Position numbers and translations under genes: made by a program. A stretch of 29,036 bases of DNA from Chara braunii (Eukaryota; Streptophyta; Charophyceae; Charales; Characeae), in the NCBI GenBank assembly GCA_003427395.1, contig BFEA01000412.1:74392-103427 (forward strand). Direction: 5' to 3'. The notes under the pieces were generated by a model. That model worked only from the letters and a program-made list of their open reading frames with translations. It was not told the origin of the DNA and searched no databases. Each line of letters opens with the position of its first letter. Position 1 is the first letter of the stretch. Of this stretch, positions 18,371 to 28,144 are shown piece by piece.

Positions 18371-20880
18371 ATCATGCTGTTGCTGATGCCCCTGCTGGCG
18401 GCATTCCACAAGGGCGGGTTCCTTGCCTTTGGAGGTGTTGTTATCCTCCTCAGATAGGGCGGCGGAGGGCAGGGATGGTGTCAGCCGCGAGGGCTTCTGG
18501 GGCGGTTGGCAGGGCAGTTTGGAGGGAAGGAACTTGATCTCCCCTGTCAGTTCCGAGACAACCTCTTTCATGCCAGCAGGCGACGGTCGGGTAATGATTT
18601 CAGTTTGATTTTGCGGGTCTTTGAGTTGCTCCCGCCCTCCATCTCCCCGGGGGTCATCCTGCGGGTGTCCTCCTTCTCTTTGGCTGATGTGACCTGTCTG
18701 GATCTGTGGAGTTGAAGGGGAGTGACACTGCAGCTTTTGGTGGTCAGGTAGTAGCTGTTTGTCTTTAGGCGTGTGAGGGGATTGGTCATGTTGTTTTGCC
18801 GGTGACTGATCCCAATGTTGGGCAAAAGCTGCGTCCTTGATTTTATTAAGCAGGGAATTGGCTTTAAACCATACTCTCTGTGGGTTGGGGGCCTGAGGCC
18901 TTTCCCTGTGTCTGCCTCAGGTTCAGTTTTGGCCGCCCCACTTACCTGGTGACTGGAATCTACAGTCTTCTGTCTTAACGCCTTTTGTAGAGCCTCCCTA
19001 CCCCCCTGTCTCTGCGTCGTGTATCCTTGGGTTAGGGGGAGGGGAGTTGCTGCTTATGCTGGGTCTTCTTGTCCAGTTTGGGGCCAACGCTGCCCCCTTC
19101 AGGGAGCTGTTGTTGTTCTCCTCCCTTCCTCGGCCATTCAGCAAGCATATATTGGCCCATCTCAGATTTGTGCTCCCCTGCTCCCCCACTCACCTGCCCA
19201 TGTTCTTGCTGCAGAGTAGTTGTGTTGGTCATTGTGGTTGGTCTTACTTGAGCCCCGATATTGTGCTGTTGCCCTCCATCCCCTACCTGTACGTGTGTGA
19301 CCCGTCCTTGGAGTAGGTGTGGGGTGCCCAATCCTGTCACTGTTATGCCCCCATCCGGTGCCTGCTGCGGTTCTGTCTGCTGCGGTAGTTAAGGGTTGAG
19401 CTCTGTTTGTGTGGATTGGGGTTGAGGGCCCAATGCGGGGTCTCGTAGACGACTCTGAGTTGTGACTGCAACATTGAGGGCAGGTGTTTTGCAGACCAAC
19501 TCTTTGTTTATATGTAGCCCCTTCCCTAACAGAGACTCTGCGTTGACCCCCATATTTGCCTGGTGGTTGGGGTTTGCAGTCATCGGCACAGGAACCTGTT
19601 TCGGGGATTCCCTGCCCACCTGTCTGTGCGTGGTGTGGTCTTGAGTCAGGGAGGGAGGGAATTCCCGCTTTTCCAACAAAGCGATTGTGTTGGCCACTGT
19701 AGCAGTATTCTCTTGTGTCCCTGCGATGCGTTGTCGTCCTCCGTCCCCTACCTGCATGGCCTGTCCTTGGAGCAGGACGGGGGTGGATGGTCGGTCATTG
19801 TGGATCCGGGTGTCTACTTCTATCACAGTTATGCCACCATCTTGGAGCTGCTGTCTTTTTGTCTGTGGTGACAGCCGAGGCTGTTGTTCTGTTTCTTGGA
19901 GTCGGGGCAGAGGGGCTGGGTCAGGGTCCCGAGGTTGTCGCTCAGTCTTGACCACCTCATTATGGGTAGGCATGTTACTGTCCCCACCAGTGTTGTGCTG
20001 TCTTCCTCCCCCTTTGCCCCTGCTGTCGGTCTTGTGCTGAGCAGTGGTATCTGTGTTTTTGGCCTGGCTGTGCCATGCCCCACACTCCAGTCTCTGCGTG
20101 ATCTGATCCTGGCTCAGGGGGAAGGGGAATTGCCGCTTCTGCAGCAGAGCAATTGTGTTGGCCGCTGTGGCCGGGCTGTGTTGTGTCCCTGTGGTGTGCT
20201 GTCGTTCTCCGTCTCCTCCCTGTATGGCCTGTCCCTGGATCAAGGGGGGGGTGAGTGGTCGATCACAGTGGATCCGGGCATCTACTTCTATTACAGTAAT
20301 GCCTCCATCCTGGAGCCAAGGGCCCGATCCAGGGTCTCGGGGTAGTTGCTCAGTCAAGGCCGGCTCCTTGTGGGCAAGCATGTTGCAGCCCCCTTTAGTT
20401 ATGTACTGTCCTTTCCCCCTTCACCCTTGTCGTCAGACTGCTGCTGAGCCACAACGTCAGTGTTTGTGGCAGGGCACTGTCGTGGTCCAGCTGTGTCTGG
20501 ATGCCCTACTCTCCCCTGTACCCTCTCATTGTCAGATCCTGGGGTTGCTGTGGGTTCTGATCCCAGTGTGTCTGCGCCCACGTCTGCCACTGATTTGGGT
20601 TTATAGATTCTCAGGGGGGGCTGTGGGCCAGAGTTATTGGACTTATTGGCGGCAATTGGGGCATTGGACAGGCCTGACTTTTTGCTGTGCTTGTCTGTGT
20701 TGTTCTTAGTGGTCATTAGGACAGATTTCTGGGTATGGTGGAAACATCCAGGGCATTAGGCGGGTCTGCCTCATCACTTTGTTTGGCCGTATTTTTTTTG
20801 CGGGTGGTTTGTGCACCCCTTCCACCCCAGCAGTGGTCTTCTGTGCACCATGCACAGGTGGGTGTCGACAGTTCTTCCTA
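18371..20880 (-). pseudogene. LINE A: low-complexity linker with three 156-162 codon repeats
   Basis: The minus frame 20381-19032 stays open apart from TAA 19389. It contains DGGITVIEVDARIHCDRP at about 20309 and DGGITVIEVDTRIHNDRP at about 19841 (468 bp apart). A third, more diverged copy, DGGITVTGLGTPHLLQG, starts at about 19355 (486 bp further). Each repeat goes on with LLQGQA..VGDGG(R/Q)Q and ANTIALLxK(R/E)xFP. The region is rich in Gln, Thr, Pro and Arg and has no recognisable enzyme motif, so it is probably a disordered spacer. From 18370 to about 19030 the frames are mixed (Leu/Ser/Pro-rich or Thr/Arg/Lys-rich) and I cannot fix one. Confidence 0.65.
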
Positions 20881-21710
20881 TCAGCAGGTTGTGGGGAAGC
20901 CCCTTGTTTGCCTTTGTGTTTGTGATCGTCGTTGGTTATGATCACATCGGCCCCAGAAGGAAAAGCAGTTGGCCGGCCCTTTCCTGTGCCACATCCATTT
21001 CCCAGGACGCCCGTCAGCGTATGCCCTGAACATCCAGCCTTGAAGCTCCTTCTCCTCCGGGTACCACCTCTCCTCGTCTGTGGGGTGGGGGGTGACCAGC
21101 CCTTTGATTTTCAATTTGTGGCTGTTCTTTGGGCACAGGTCGTCCGTACAGAGATGGCCTTTCTGCTTGCAGGCATAGCACCAGGGGTCTTGGCTGTGAT
21201 TGAGAAGGAGCGAAAACTCTTTGCCCCCTGGGAGTATCTCCACTCCTCGTTTAGGGGGAAAGGGTACTCAGGGTCCCAGTCAACCGCAACGAGCAACCAG
21301 TCGTCTCTCTTCCCCAGAAAGTGGGGAAGGTCGGTAATGTATCCTTTTACATGGGTTATTTTTTTCAGATCTGCCAGTATGGGCCCTTGCACGCATAGGG
21401 GAGCGAATCGAAACTCCACTCAGAAGTTCGATGTCATCAAGTACTCTCTTTTCTCATCGGCAGATTGGGGGTTAGCACGGGACCAAGCAGCAAGTTGCAC
21501 CAGTCTGCCCCTAAGCTGTAGCTGTCTGTTCCTCGTGAGCAGCTGCTTGTCTGTCGAGTAGAGAGCAAGAACGGTTATGCATTCCGGGTTGTCCACCTCT
21601 ATGAGGAAATGGTCATGCACTAGTTGGCGTTCCGGTTTGATCAGCCCCAACTTGTCTGCATATCCTGACTTGTCTGGTAAATGTCTAGTTGAGATTTGAG
21701 GTCCCTCCAT
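20881..21710 (-). pseudogene. LINE A: gag-like N-terminal region with zinc knuckle
   Basis: The minus frame from 21710 reads KLGLIKPERQLVHDHFLIEV and LTRNRQLQLRGRLVQLAAW to TGA 21420. It continues in the same frame with ILADLKKITHVKGYITDLPH and DDWLLVAVDWDPEYPFPLNE. Near 21245 the coding frame changes, giving VEILPGGKEFSLLLNHSQDP and then WCYACKQKGHLCTDDLCP (21183-21130), a C-x2-C-x4-H-x6-C zinc knuckle. The order of an RNA-binding-like domain followed by a single knuckle is what plant-type LINE gag proteins show. Spacing to the last Cys is longer than the usual x4. Start codon 21708-21710 is only a candidate, because coding-like sequence of LINE B overlaps it in another frame. Confidence 0.65.
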
Positions 21711-23275
21711 CTCCTTGTCAGCTCCAATTGCATGAGTTCCTTTATTTACCCAGTCAGTTCATGTCCCTCTATTTTTACCCCTTCTAGGACAAGGAGACAC
21801 CGCTGCCACCAAAGTGCCCACAACACTGACCGTCTACCCAGATTGAACAAGTTATTTGTAAAAAGGGGTGCACTCTCTATTGCTGGACAGTGGACAGTGT
21901 CCCGCCAGGATAGCTTGCCATGGACAAGGCCAGGGAACGTCCAACACTGCTTTCCGGCAGGTGCGATCCCATGAGCTCCATGTCAGTACTGCCACCGGAC
22001 ACTGCATGAATATGTGTTCGATGGTCTCATTCCGCTTTTGCGCTGGGAACACGGGCAGGGATCTGTGGCACCATGGGAGTGCTTTCCCTTTCTGTTCCAG
22101 GTAGGTGGGGTCGATCAACCAGGCATTAGTTGGAAGGCAGCGGTGGGCAATCTGCCATTGCAAAGATGTGATTTTTGCCGGCCTGGTTTTGTTATTGTTG
22201 AACCACTTAATGGGTGTGAGGAGTGTTTTGTTCACATTCAGGTGTCGGGCCCATCTGTCATTGATTTGATCCCGCAACACCCTCTTCGGACGAAGCATTT
22301 TGTAAGTAGATCTGACGGAGAGGGTGTGCAGTTGGATTTTTTTGTTAGACCTCGTTGTTGCTCTACACGCTGCCTGCCACTGCCATTCTTGTGGACCGAT
22401 TGGCAGTTCGTGTATGGGCGTTTGAGGTTGGAAGACAGTAGGGTCCTCTCCCTCGTCCAATACTCGCACTTGGAACACCTCCAATTTGTTCCTCCATTCG
22501 AAGTTGTCTCGTGAGCTTTGAAGTCCCCCCTTCACCCCAATGGTGTAATATTCCACTAATACGTCGGAAGTCCGCACCACGTGAATTTTTCCAATCCGAT
22601 CCTCCTCGCTCACCACAGCCACTCAGTCTCCCTCCTCTAGGGTAGGCCCACGCCTGAGGAGCCTGTACCAGGTCAGGGGGATTGTTTGAAGTATTATTTC
22701 CATGTGTTTCTCCACACAATGGAAGTATTGGAGGGAATCTCGAAGTTGGGGTGCCGTCTTCCAATTTTTTCTTTCCTGGTCCCACAAGTGTCCGACCCAG
22801 AGCACCTCGTTTTTGACCCATCCTTTCCACGGGGCTGTCGAGCTGTGCAAGATCTGCCCATGGTGGGGGGCGATCCACCGATTGTCAAACAATGGTTGTC
22901 GGTACACTTCCTCCCAACCCTCTGGTGGCCGCTTCTCGCGGAGGGGTTTCCTGCGTCAGCTCTTCAACAGGGTGGGCCAGAACGTTTCCACTGCCTGACC
23001 GTGAATTTTGCGGGGGATGGACCAGTAGTGATCCTCTATCCAAGTAGGCGGGTTGATTTTCAGTGGGGCGGGTGGAGCCAAGCGGGCGATGTGCTCCAGG
23101 GCTAGGATCCGCCAGGGGCTTTCTGAAGAAAATATCAGCATTATCACCCACTTAAGTTGGAGGGTCTGTACCTGTATTGTGAGATCTATTATGCCTAGTC
23201 GGGCTAGCCCCCCTATGCTTTTTGGTTGTAACAGCGATTTCGTCAAAACAGACATTTTATATTTTTTGAACGAAA
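21650..23275 (-). pseudogene. LINE B: post-RT region and zinc-finger C-terminus of ORF2
   Basis: One frame from about 23275 to 21852 reads SVLTKSLLQPKSIGGLARLG and QTLQLKWV, the standard GGL..LGI and KWV post-RT block. TGA 22956 follows, then YRQPLFDNRWIAPHHGQIL and ending EEGD, TGA 22623 and VAVVSEEDRIGKIHVV. Last come LQWQIAHRCLPTNAWL and NETIEHIFMQCPVAVLTW, the Cys/His zf-RVT-like motif. After 21852 a coding-like stretch continues in another frame (WALWWQRC, then LTRRWRDLKSQLD to about 21660), so a frameshift probably precedes the true C-terminus. The 5' truncation at about 23275, just after the RT domain, is typical of LINE insertions. No poly-A tail is visible. Confidence 0.8.
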
Positions 23276-23339
23276 TTTAAATTGTTATTTCCGTGGTGTT
23301 TTAGGGTAAAAAATGCATTTGAATTTGGGGTATGGGTAT

Positions 23340-23435
23340 ACATGCAAGGGTAAGGGGTAAGGGGTAAGGGGTAAGGGGTAAGGGGTTTGGGGGTAAGGGA
23401 TAAGGGGTAAAAGACAAAGGGTAAGGGGCAGGAAC
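23340..23435. repeat. TAAGGGG minisatellite
   Basis: At least five consecutive 7-bp TAAGGGG units are followed by variants (TTTGGGGG, TAAGGGA, TAAAAGACAAAGGG). The G-runs could form G-quadruplexes on the plus strand. The minus-strand translation is a Pro/Leu/Tyr repeat and is not a gene. Confidence 0.93.
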
Positions 23436-23540
23436 TTTGAGCAATGGTTGTCATCTTCTATACACTGTTTCCATGACAAACAATTTAATGTTACCCACAT
23501 CCATCCGCATGTAATCACAATATCCAGCAGCAGGTTCATA

Positions 23541-24420
23541 CTACTCGCGAGCCACTGTGTCTAAAGCCATTCGACGACGTATTGCGGGTATGTCATCAGC
23601 GGTGAACGAGAAAGGCGGAAGGTGACCCCTTGCCAATAGCGATGCGTATGCGAGCATGAAGACCCCACACGAGCTGGTGTCACGTTGTTTCGGTACGCCC
23701 TCTATGGTCCATATGTGATTAAACGGTTTCGTGTCCACCTCTTTGCCTTGCTGGTCTTTTAAACAAAAACTTTGCAAATCCGCCGGTCACTTTGACTGCC
23801 AGTTATTTGTCGGGGCTGAGGGAGTCGTAAAATTCAAATTTCCTCCTCCTGAAGTCAGCCATAACGAGGGTCCGGTGGTTCGTGTGTGTGATATGGAAAG
23901 GGGCAATTATCAAGTCCATGTTACTTATTATAATGTCATTCGACCAGTGCTGCACCTCTCGCTCTTGATATCTCATTTCGCTGTCGAAAAGTCTGGCGAA
24001 GAAAAAAGAGCTCAGCACTGATATTCTAGGAATGCGACCCTTTCCGATTCTAATCACAGTTTCGTTCTCGGCGTCGCATTCTACGTGTGTGATTCTACAC
24101 CAGTTGTCTAGTGCGATGAGGTTCATGTAGAAGTTGATAACGTTGTCATTTAACCAGTTCCGCTCGTTGACTAGTAAAATAAATTCGTCTCGAGTTAGCT
24201 TCAATACTTCGTTCGCCCCGTGATTGTGTGTGCTCGCTATTGGGAACCTTTTCCCGTACTCCCGGCATACATGTGAGAGTGTTTTCATCTCCTTCTCTGA
24301 TAAAGATGATGTTGCGAGGCGCATTGTCCACCCTCTTTTGCACTTTCTTGTATCCGTTGTTGTAATTTGCACTGCACACGACAAGCACGACGAATACGAC
24401 ATTGACGACGGTGTAAACAA
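23541..24420 (-). pseudogene. Ulp1/SENP-like (C48) cysteine protease, broken
   Basis: The minus frame from 24420 shows ERNWLNDNVINFYMNLI, the typical Ulp1 entry motif (W-L-N-D). ISVLSSFFFARLF comes next, then DLIIAPFHITHTNHRTLVMA and DFRRRKFEFYDSL. The last two hold the catalytic His (NHR instead of the usual HW) and Asp. TAA 23803 and a frame change follow within about 30 bp. The second frame then gives HIWTIEGVPKQRDTSSCGVF, with the oxyanion Gln and catalytic Cys (Q-x5-C-G). All catalytic residues are thus still encoded but in two frames. Upstream (24460-24350) another frame encodes a hydrophobic stretch (VTVVYTVVNVVFVVLVV) that could be a membrane anchor of the same protein. In plants such proteases are often carried by Mutator-like elements; no other element hallmark was found here. 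Confidence 0.8.
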
Positions 24421-24519
24421 CGGTGACCGAGGCGGACAGGGGTGTAAAAAATGGTCGCCCTTACAGGAAAGTAAGAAACGGGTGGGCAGGCGGTGTTAAA
24501 AACGGGGAGGGCGATCATT

Positions 24520-24950
24520 TGAGATACTTGTACATGTGCAAGTGCCTTAGCAGAAGATGCTAAACGGAAATGATGTATTCAAGATACGTCATCAATGTTT
24601 CGCTAAACTTACACTTAGATGAACGACAACACTTCGGACCAATCACTCCTGACTCTTGCCCCCTTTCATCACCGTACCCCAACGGCATACATGCATATAC
24701 ACAACGCAACATATTGACGAATATAGAGAGACACACATGCATACTACGACACACTCTTGTTCACCACACAATTTTCTTGTCAACAATTAAAAGTTCAAAT
24801 CCCGGAAATTGAACACTAATGAGTCTGCAGGTCGATTGTACACAGGAACAAATTCCGCCCACAAACCCAAATTTCAAACAAATGAGCACACATACGAAAA
24901 TATTAAATTTCCCCCCGAAGAGGATTCCCCTCAAGTTCATTCCCTGTCTC
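24520..24950. other. No recognisable feature
   Basis: This is an intergenic, mildly AT-rich stretch between the protease remnant and the next minus-strand gene. Short frames on both strands lack protein character. I see no repeat or promoter signature I could defend. Confidence 0.5.
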
Positions 24951-25085
24951 ACCCCTCATGTTCTGCACGCGTGGGATCGCTTATGTCCTTTCCGCCTTCT
25001 ACCCCATCCTCATCGTCTGTCGTCATGTCCTCAATATTGCGAGAACGTGGAGACCCCCCTGCATTTCCCCCATTCTCATCATTCC

Positions 25086-27834
25086 CTATGACCCCTCCCT
25101 GTGGTGTTGTTGTACAGTGTGCGTCACCTTTGCTAGTGCATATGGGCGAATGCAACGACATTCCCGTGACGCCCATCCCAGCAGTGTACTCTGACACCAT
25201 TTCCGATGTGCCTGCCAGCGCCGCACCTGTCGCGAGGAGACTCCCGTATGTGGCACCCGCATCCGCCGGCTTGTCGAGTGACACTTTTTCACCTTGTGAT
25301 GTATCCCCGTTGCGACAGAGATGGCTCCGATAGTGTTTTTGCCTGCGCACGTGTTCCCCGCCTCTGGCAACAGAGGCTTCATGCCAAACGTCGTCCCGCC
25401 ATCTTTCCTTTGTTCACCCATCGTGTTCCCTGTGGCTGCCTCGGGCACAGGGGCGGCATTTTCTCGGAAGTCCACGTCCATGCTATCGAGTGCGGCGGCG
25501 CGCTCAACCTTCCAATCAATTTTGTCGTACGAGGGGCTCAACTGCAGCTCGTAAAACCTGTGTGAGTACTCTAATTGTCGAGTGGCTCCCAAGGCGTCGG
25601 ACAATTGTTTCGCCTTTGCCGCGATGGATGTTTCACTCTCCCCGGGGTTCTCTTTCCGACAGCGGTATAGTATTCATTGCTCCGTCGTCTTCAGCCAACT
25701 GTCCTTTCCCATGCGGGCAAACGGTCTCCAACCCTTCGAGACATACTTCACCGCCATTTTTCACTCCCTGCCTTGGATACATGGCTCAAAAATGCCGTCA
25801 TGCCAAATGATATCATGGCCCCACTTGTCCTCACTAGTGCAGGTGTATTTGTCATCCAAGAAATACACATTGTTTGGATCTGCACAAAATCTGGGAGGAA
25901 TCGGATCGCCTGGTGCGAGCTTAGTTGGCTGAGCAGGAATATCAAGGTCATCATCTTCGTCGTCTTCCATAGGCGTACATACAACCCGGTCTACACCCGA
26001 AGCCACACTGTTAGCGGGTGGCAGGTTCGAGCACCCCTCTGATCGACCCGGTCCATATCCCTTGACGCTTTGCTCCATGTCAGCGGACTTCCCACACCAC
26101 CCGGTTGGATTGGTGTCCTTTTCGATCTCGAGGTCGGAGTCCGACGAGTCTTTCTCGCTGTCAACGGGGTTAAAGCCTTCACCCGATTTAGCGAGGTCTG
26201 CATAATCCTTAAACGTCAGTTTATCTTTGTGAAGATCAAACCTCAAGATCTCGCATCGAGCAACGAATGTCTCGAACGCGCCAGTTAGAGCACCATGAAA
26301 ATGTTTGAGGGCCTCGGTCACCTTGGCTTTCCTATATGTGTATCCCCCATCAAGGCGTCCATCCGGCGCATCGCGGAATAGGTATTCCCACACCTTCAGT
26401 CGTTTCGGTCCCAACTTGTGGTACATATCCCTGTTCGTGCGATGTGTGGCACGCGGCTTCTCGATGCAACACTCAAATCTCCCATCCTTAACAAGTATGT
26501 CGACGAACTTTGTCAAGTATGCAATGTCCTTGGCAATGACATTATTACCTGCAAGCAATAACTTCCATACAAGACCCGCGTGCGCCCTACCCAGCAAAAG
26601 CACACCTTCCGCCTCTCCTACGAATGAATTACACAACTTCCGCAACTTGCCAGGTTCTCGCTCCCAAATTGAATATGCGGCACTTTCGTCGCCTTCGACG
26701 CCACCGTGTTTTCCGAGACACTTCCCGAATTTTTCCTCCACAACATGCACTTCGGTGAGATCGTTGTGAAGACGGGGTGCGACAGTTACTTTTTTCAGAT
26801 CCCCTCCTTCAGCGTGCAGCACGATTGTCATCAGGTCCCGACTGCTCGTAGCGATGTGTACCTTGTGACGTCACTCGGCGGCCTGTCCACGCGTTTCCAT
26901 GACCCGGGGATGAGCTCGATGTCCTCCCAACGGTACAATTGACGCAAGACATCGCTTTGCACATTCTGCGGTGCAAAGAAGAAGAGGACCCAATTTGGAC
27001 CACAACATTTCGCCATCATTGCGTAAAGTGCATCGAAGTCCTGCGAGGTCCATGCACTGCTGAAATTCGCGGCCGAGATGTCCACGATGGCGGCCCTGCA
27101 TATCATTTTTTGTGCGGCTGAGACGATGTCGACGGGCGCCGCCATAACCTCCTTTGACCGCATGCATACAGGAAGCAATGTGGTCTGCCTTTGGAGTTTG
27201 TCCCACACAAGATGGCGTGCACTGGAGGCGATCCGTTTCACCTCCGCTCGAAGCATATCGGCATCCTCGCTCGTTTCCTCCTCCTCATCATCGTCGTCGC
27301 TCGATTCGCCCTCCTCATCATGTCGTCACTAGGTTCCTCTTCCTCAGTGCCGTTATCACGCAATTATTGCGCCACGCTGCCGTAGAGCTTTTCTTTCACA
27401 ACAAAGTTCTCGCTCATGCCCTGTACATTGTCTCTCTCTCTGGATTGTTCGCCTTCAGCGTTCGGGCACTGGCGCTTCCCTGGACGCTCTATCTGGATTG
27501 TACTCCCCGTTTTGCCAGTTGAGCGGAGACCCATCATTGTGTTTGCTGCTCGACATTGCGCAATAACCGTTCTCGTTGTCGTGTTCGATCGCGGATGCTT
27601 CGGAAACAAACAGACATTGGCGGTCTTCTCACCAGTTGCACTGAGCTTCGGTAGAGGGTTTTGCTTCTCGCCTCCGCGTGTACAACATTGACGCAGGTCC
27701 GGAAACCACCTGCCATTCTTCGTCTTGACACTCTTGGCATCAACACTCTTCTTACATTGAGAAAGGTCTAGAAACCATCTCACAGGGTTAATCTTGTGAG
27801 TACTCTGAGTACATCTTTTGGTTAAAGAATCCAT
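25086..27834 (-). pseudogene. Unknown-family gene with methyltransferase-like motif, broken
   Basis: Read from ATG 27834 on the minus strand. A basic N-terminal part contains two related RWF(L/P)DL(S/R)QC motifs. TAA 27364 is followed by continuing coding sequence (LRDNGTEEEEPSDD). A one-base loss near 27319 breaks an acidic tract that goes on in the next frame as EEGESSDDDDEEEETSEDAD. Next come AAIVDISAANFSSAW and WVLFFFAPQNVQSDVLRQLY. A frame change at 26831 gives a 356-codon frame to TGA 25761. At 26624-26529 it has SFVGEAEGVLLLGRAHAG followed by LLLAGNNVIAKD. This resembles the AdoMet-binding loop of N6/N4-type DNA methyltransferases (F.G.G..(L)LG.......G..VIA.E). No clear catalytic (D/N)PP(Y/W/F) was found. 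The same frame stays protein-like past 25761 to about 25330, for example RFYELQLSPSYDKIDWKVE. Ser/Asp-rich spacers lie near 26100 and 24960-25060. Function is unproven. Confidence 0.5.
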
Positions 27835-28144
27835 GGCAGGAAGAAATGATACGACAACCTATCTGGCATCTAGAAATGACGATGGCATCACCTACAAAAG
27901 AGAAAACTCGGTGTTAGCGCGAGAAAGTGCGTTAGAGGACGGCCGGAAGAGCGTCGCTAACGGGCGCAGACTTCTTGGACATGGAAGATATGATACGACA
28001 ACCTATCAGACATCTAGAAATGACGATGGCGTCACCTACAAAAGAGAAGACTCGGTGTTAGCTCGAGAAAGTGTGCCAGAGGACGGTCGGAAGAGCGTCG
28101 CTAACGGGCGTAGACTTCTTGGACACCAAATCGAAATAAAATGA
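27833..28144 (+). CDS. Hypothetical 103-residue protein of two 48-residue repeats
   Basis: ATG 27833 to TGA 28142. Residues DTTTYxxSRNDDG, TYKRE(N/D)SVLARES and EDGRKSVANGRRLLGH occur twice with a DNA period of 144 bp (27848 and 27992), which keeps the frame. The copies differ by both synonymous and replacement changes. I recognise no domain; composition is basic and polar. Its ATG shares a CCATGG with the ATG of the minus-strand gene, so the two frames diverge from the same site; this may be chance. It could be an exon of a larger gene or just a translated satellite unit. Confidence 0.35.
   Translation: MAGRNDTTTYLASRNDDGITYKRENSVLARESALEDGRKSVANGRRLLGHGRYDTTTYQTSRNDDGVTYKREDSVLARESVPEDGRKSVANGRRLLGHQIEIK

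Larger units (their letters stand above)
12310..21710 (-). mobile_element. LINE retrotransposon A, 3'-truncated, with two nested insertions
   Basis: Reading the minus strand from 21710: gag-like region with zinc knuckle, repeat-rich linker, Gln-rich region, second globular region, Pro-rich linker, APE-type endonuclease, then the first reverse-transcriptase motifs. The LINE sequence stops at about 12310. The endonuclease is split by a 1.2 kb DNA element (13399-14621) and the Gln-rich region by a 150 bp palindrome (17783-17932). The Gln-rich region, second globular region, Pro linker and endonuclease start all share one frame (17754 down to 15052), broken only by stops. This suggests one long polyprotein rather than separate ORF1 and ORF2. 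Losing the 3' end is unusual, because LINE copies are normally truncated at the 5' end; a later deletion or rearrangement is likely. Confidence 0.75.

Noticed and set aside
7534-22958. A variant genetic code reading TGA as an amino acid
   Set aside because: TGA is the commonest premature stop, but TAG and TAA occur in the same frames, frameshifts occur as well, and the genes are decaying mobile elements. Ordinary nonsense mutation explains it.
22014-23105. Plus-strand frames opposite LINE B (for example 22014-22514 and 22686-23105)
   Set aside because: They are antisense shadows of a frame with clear post-RT and zinc-finger motifs.
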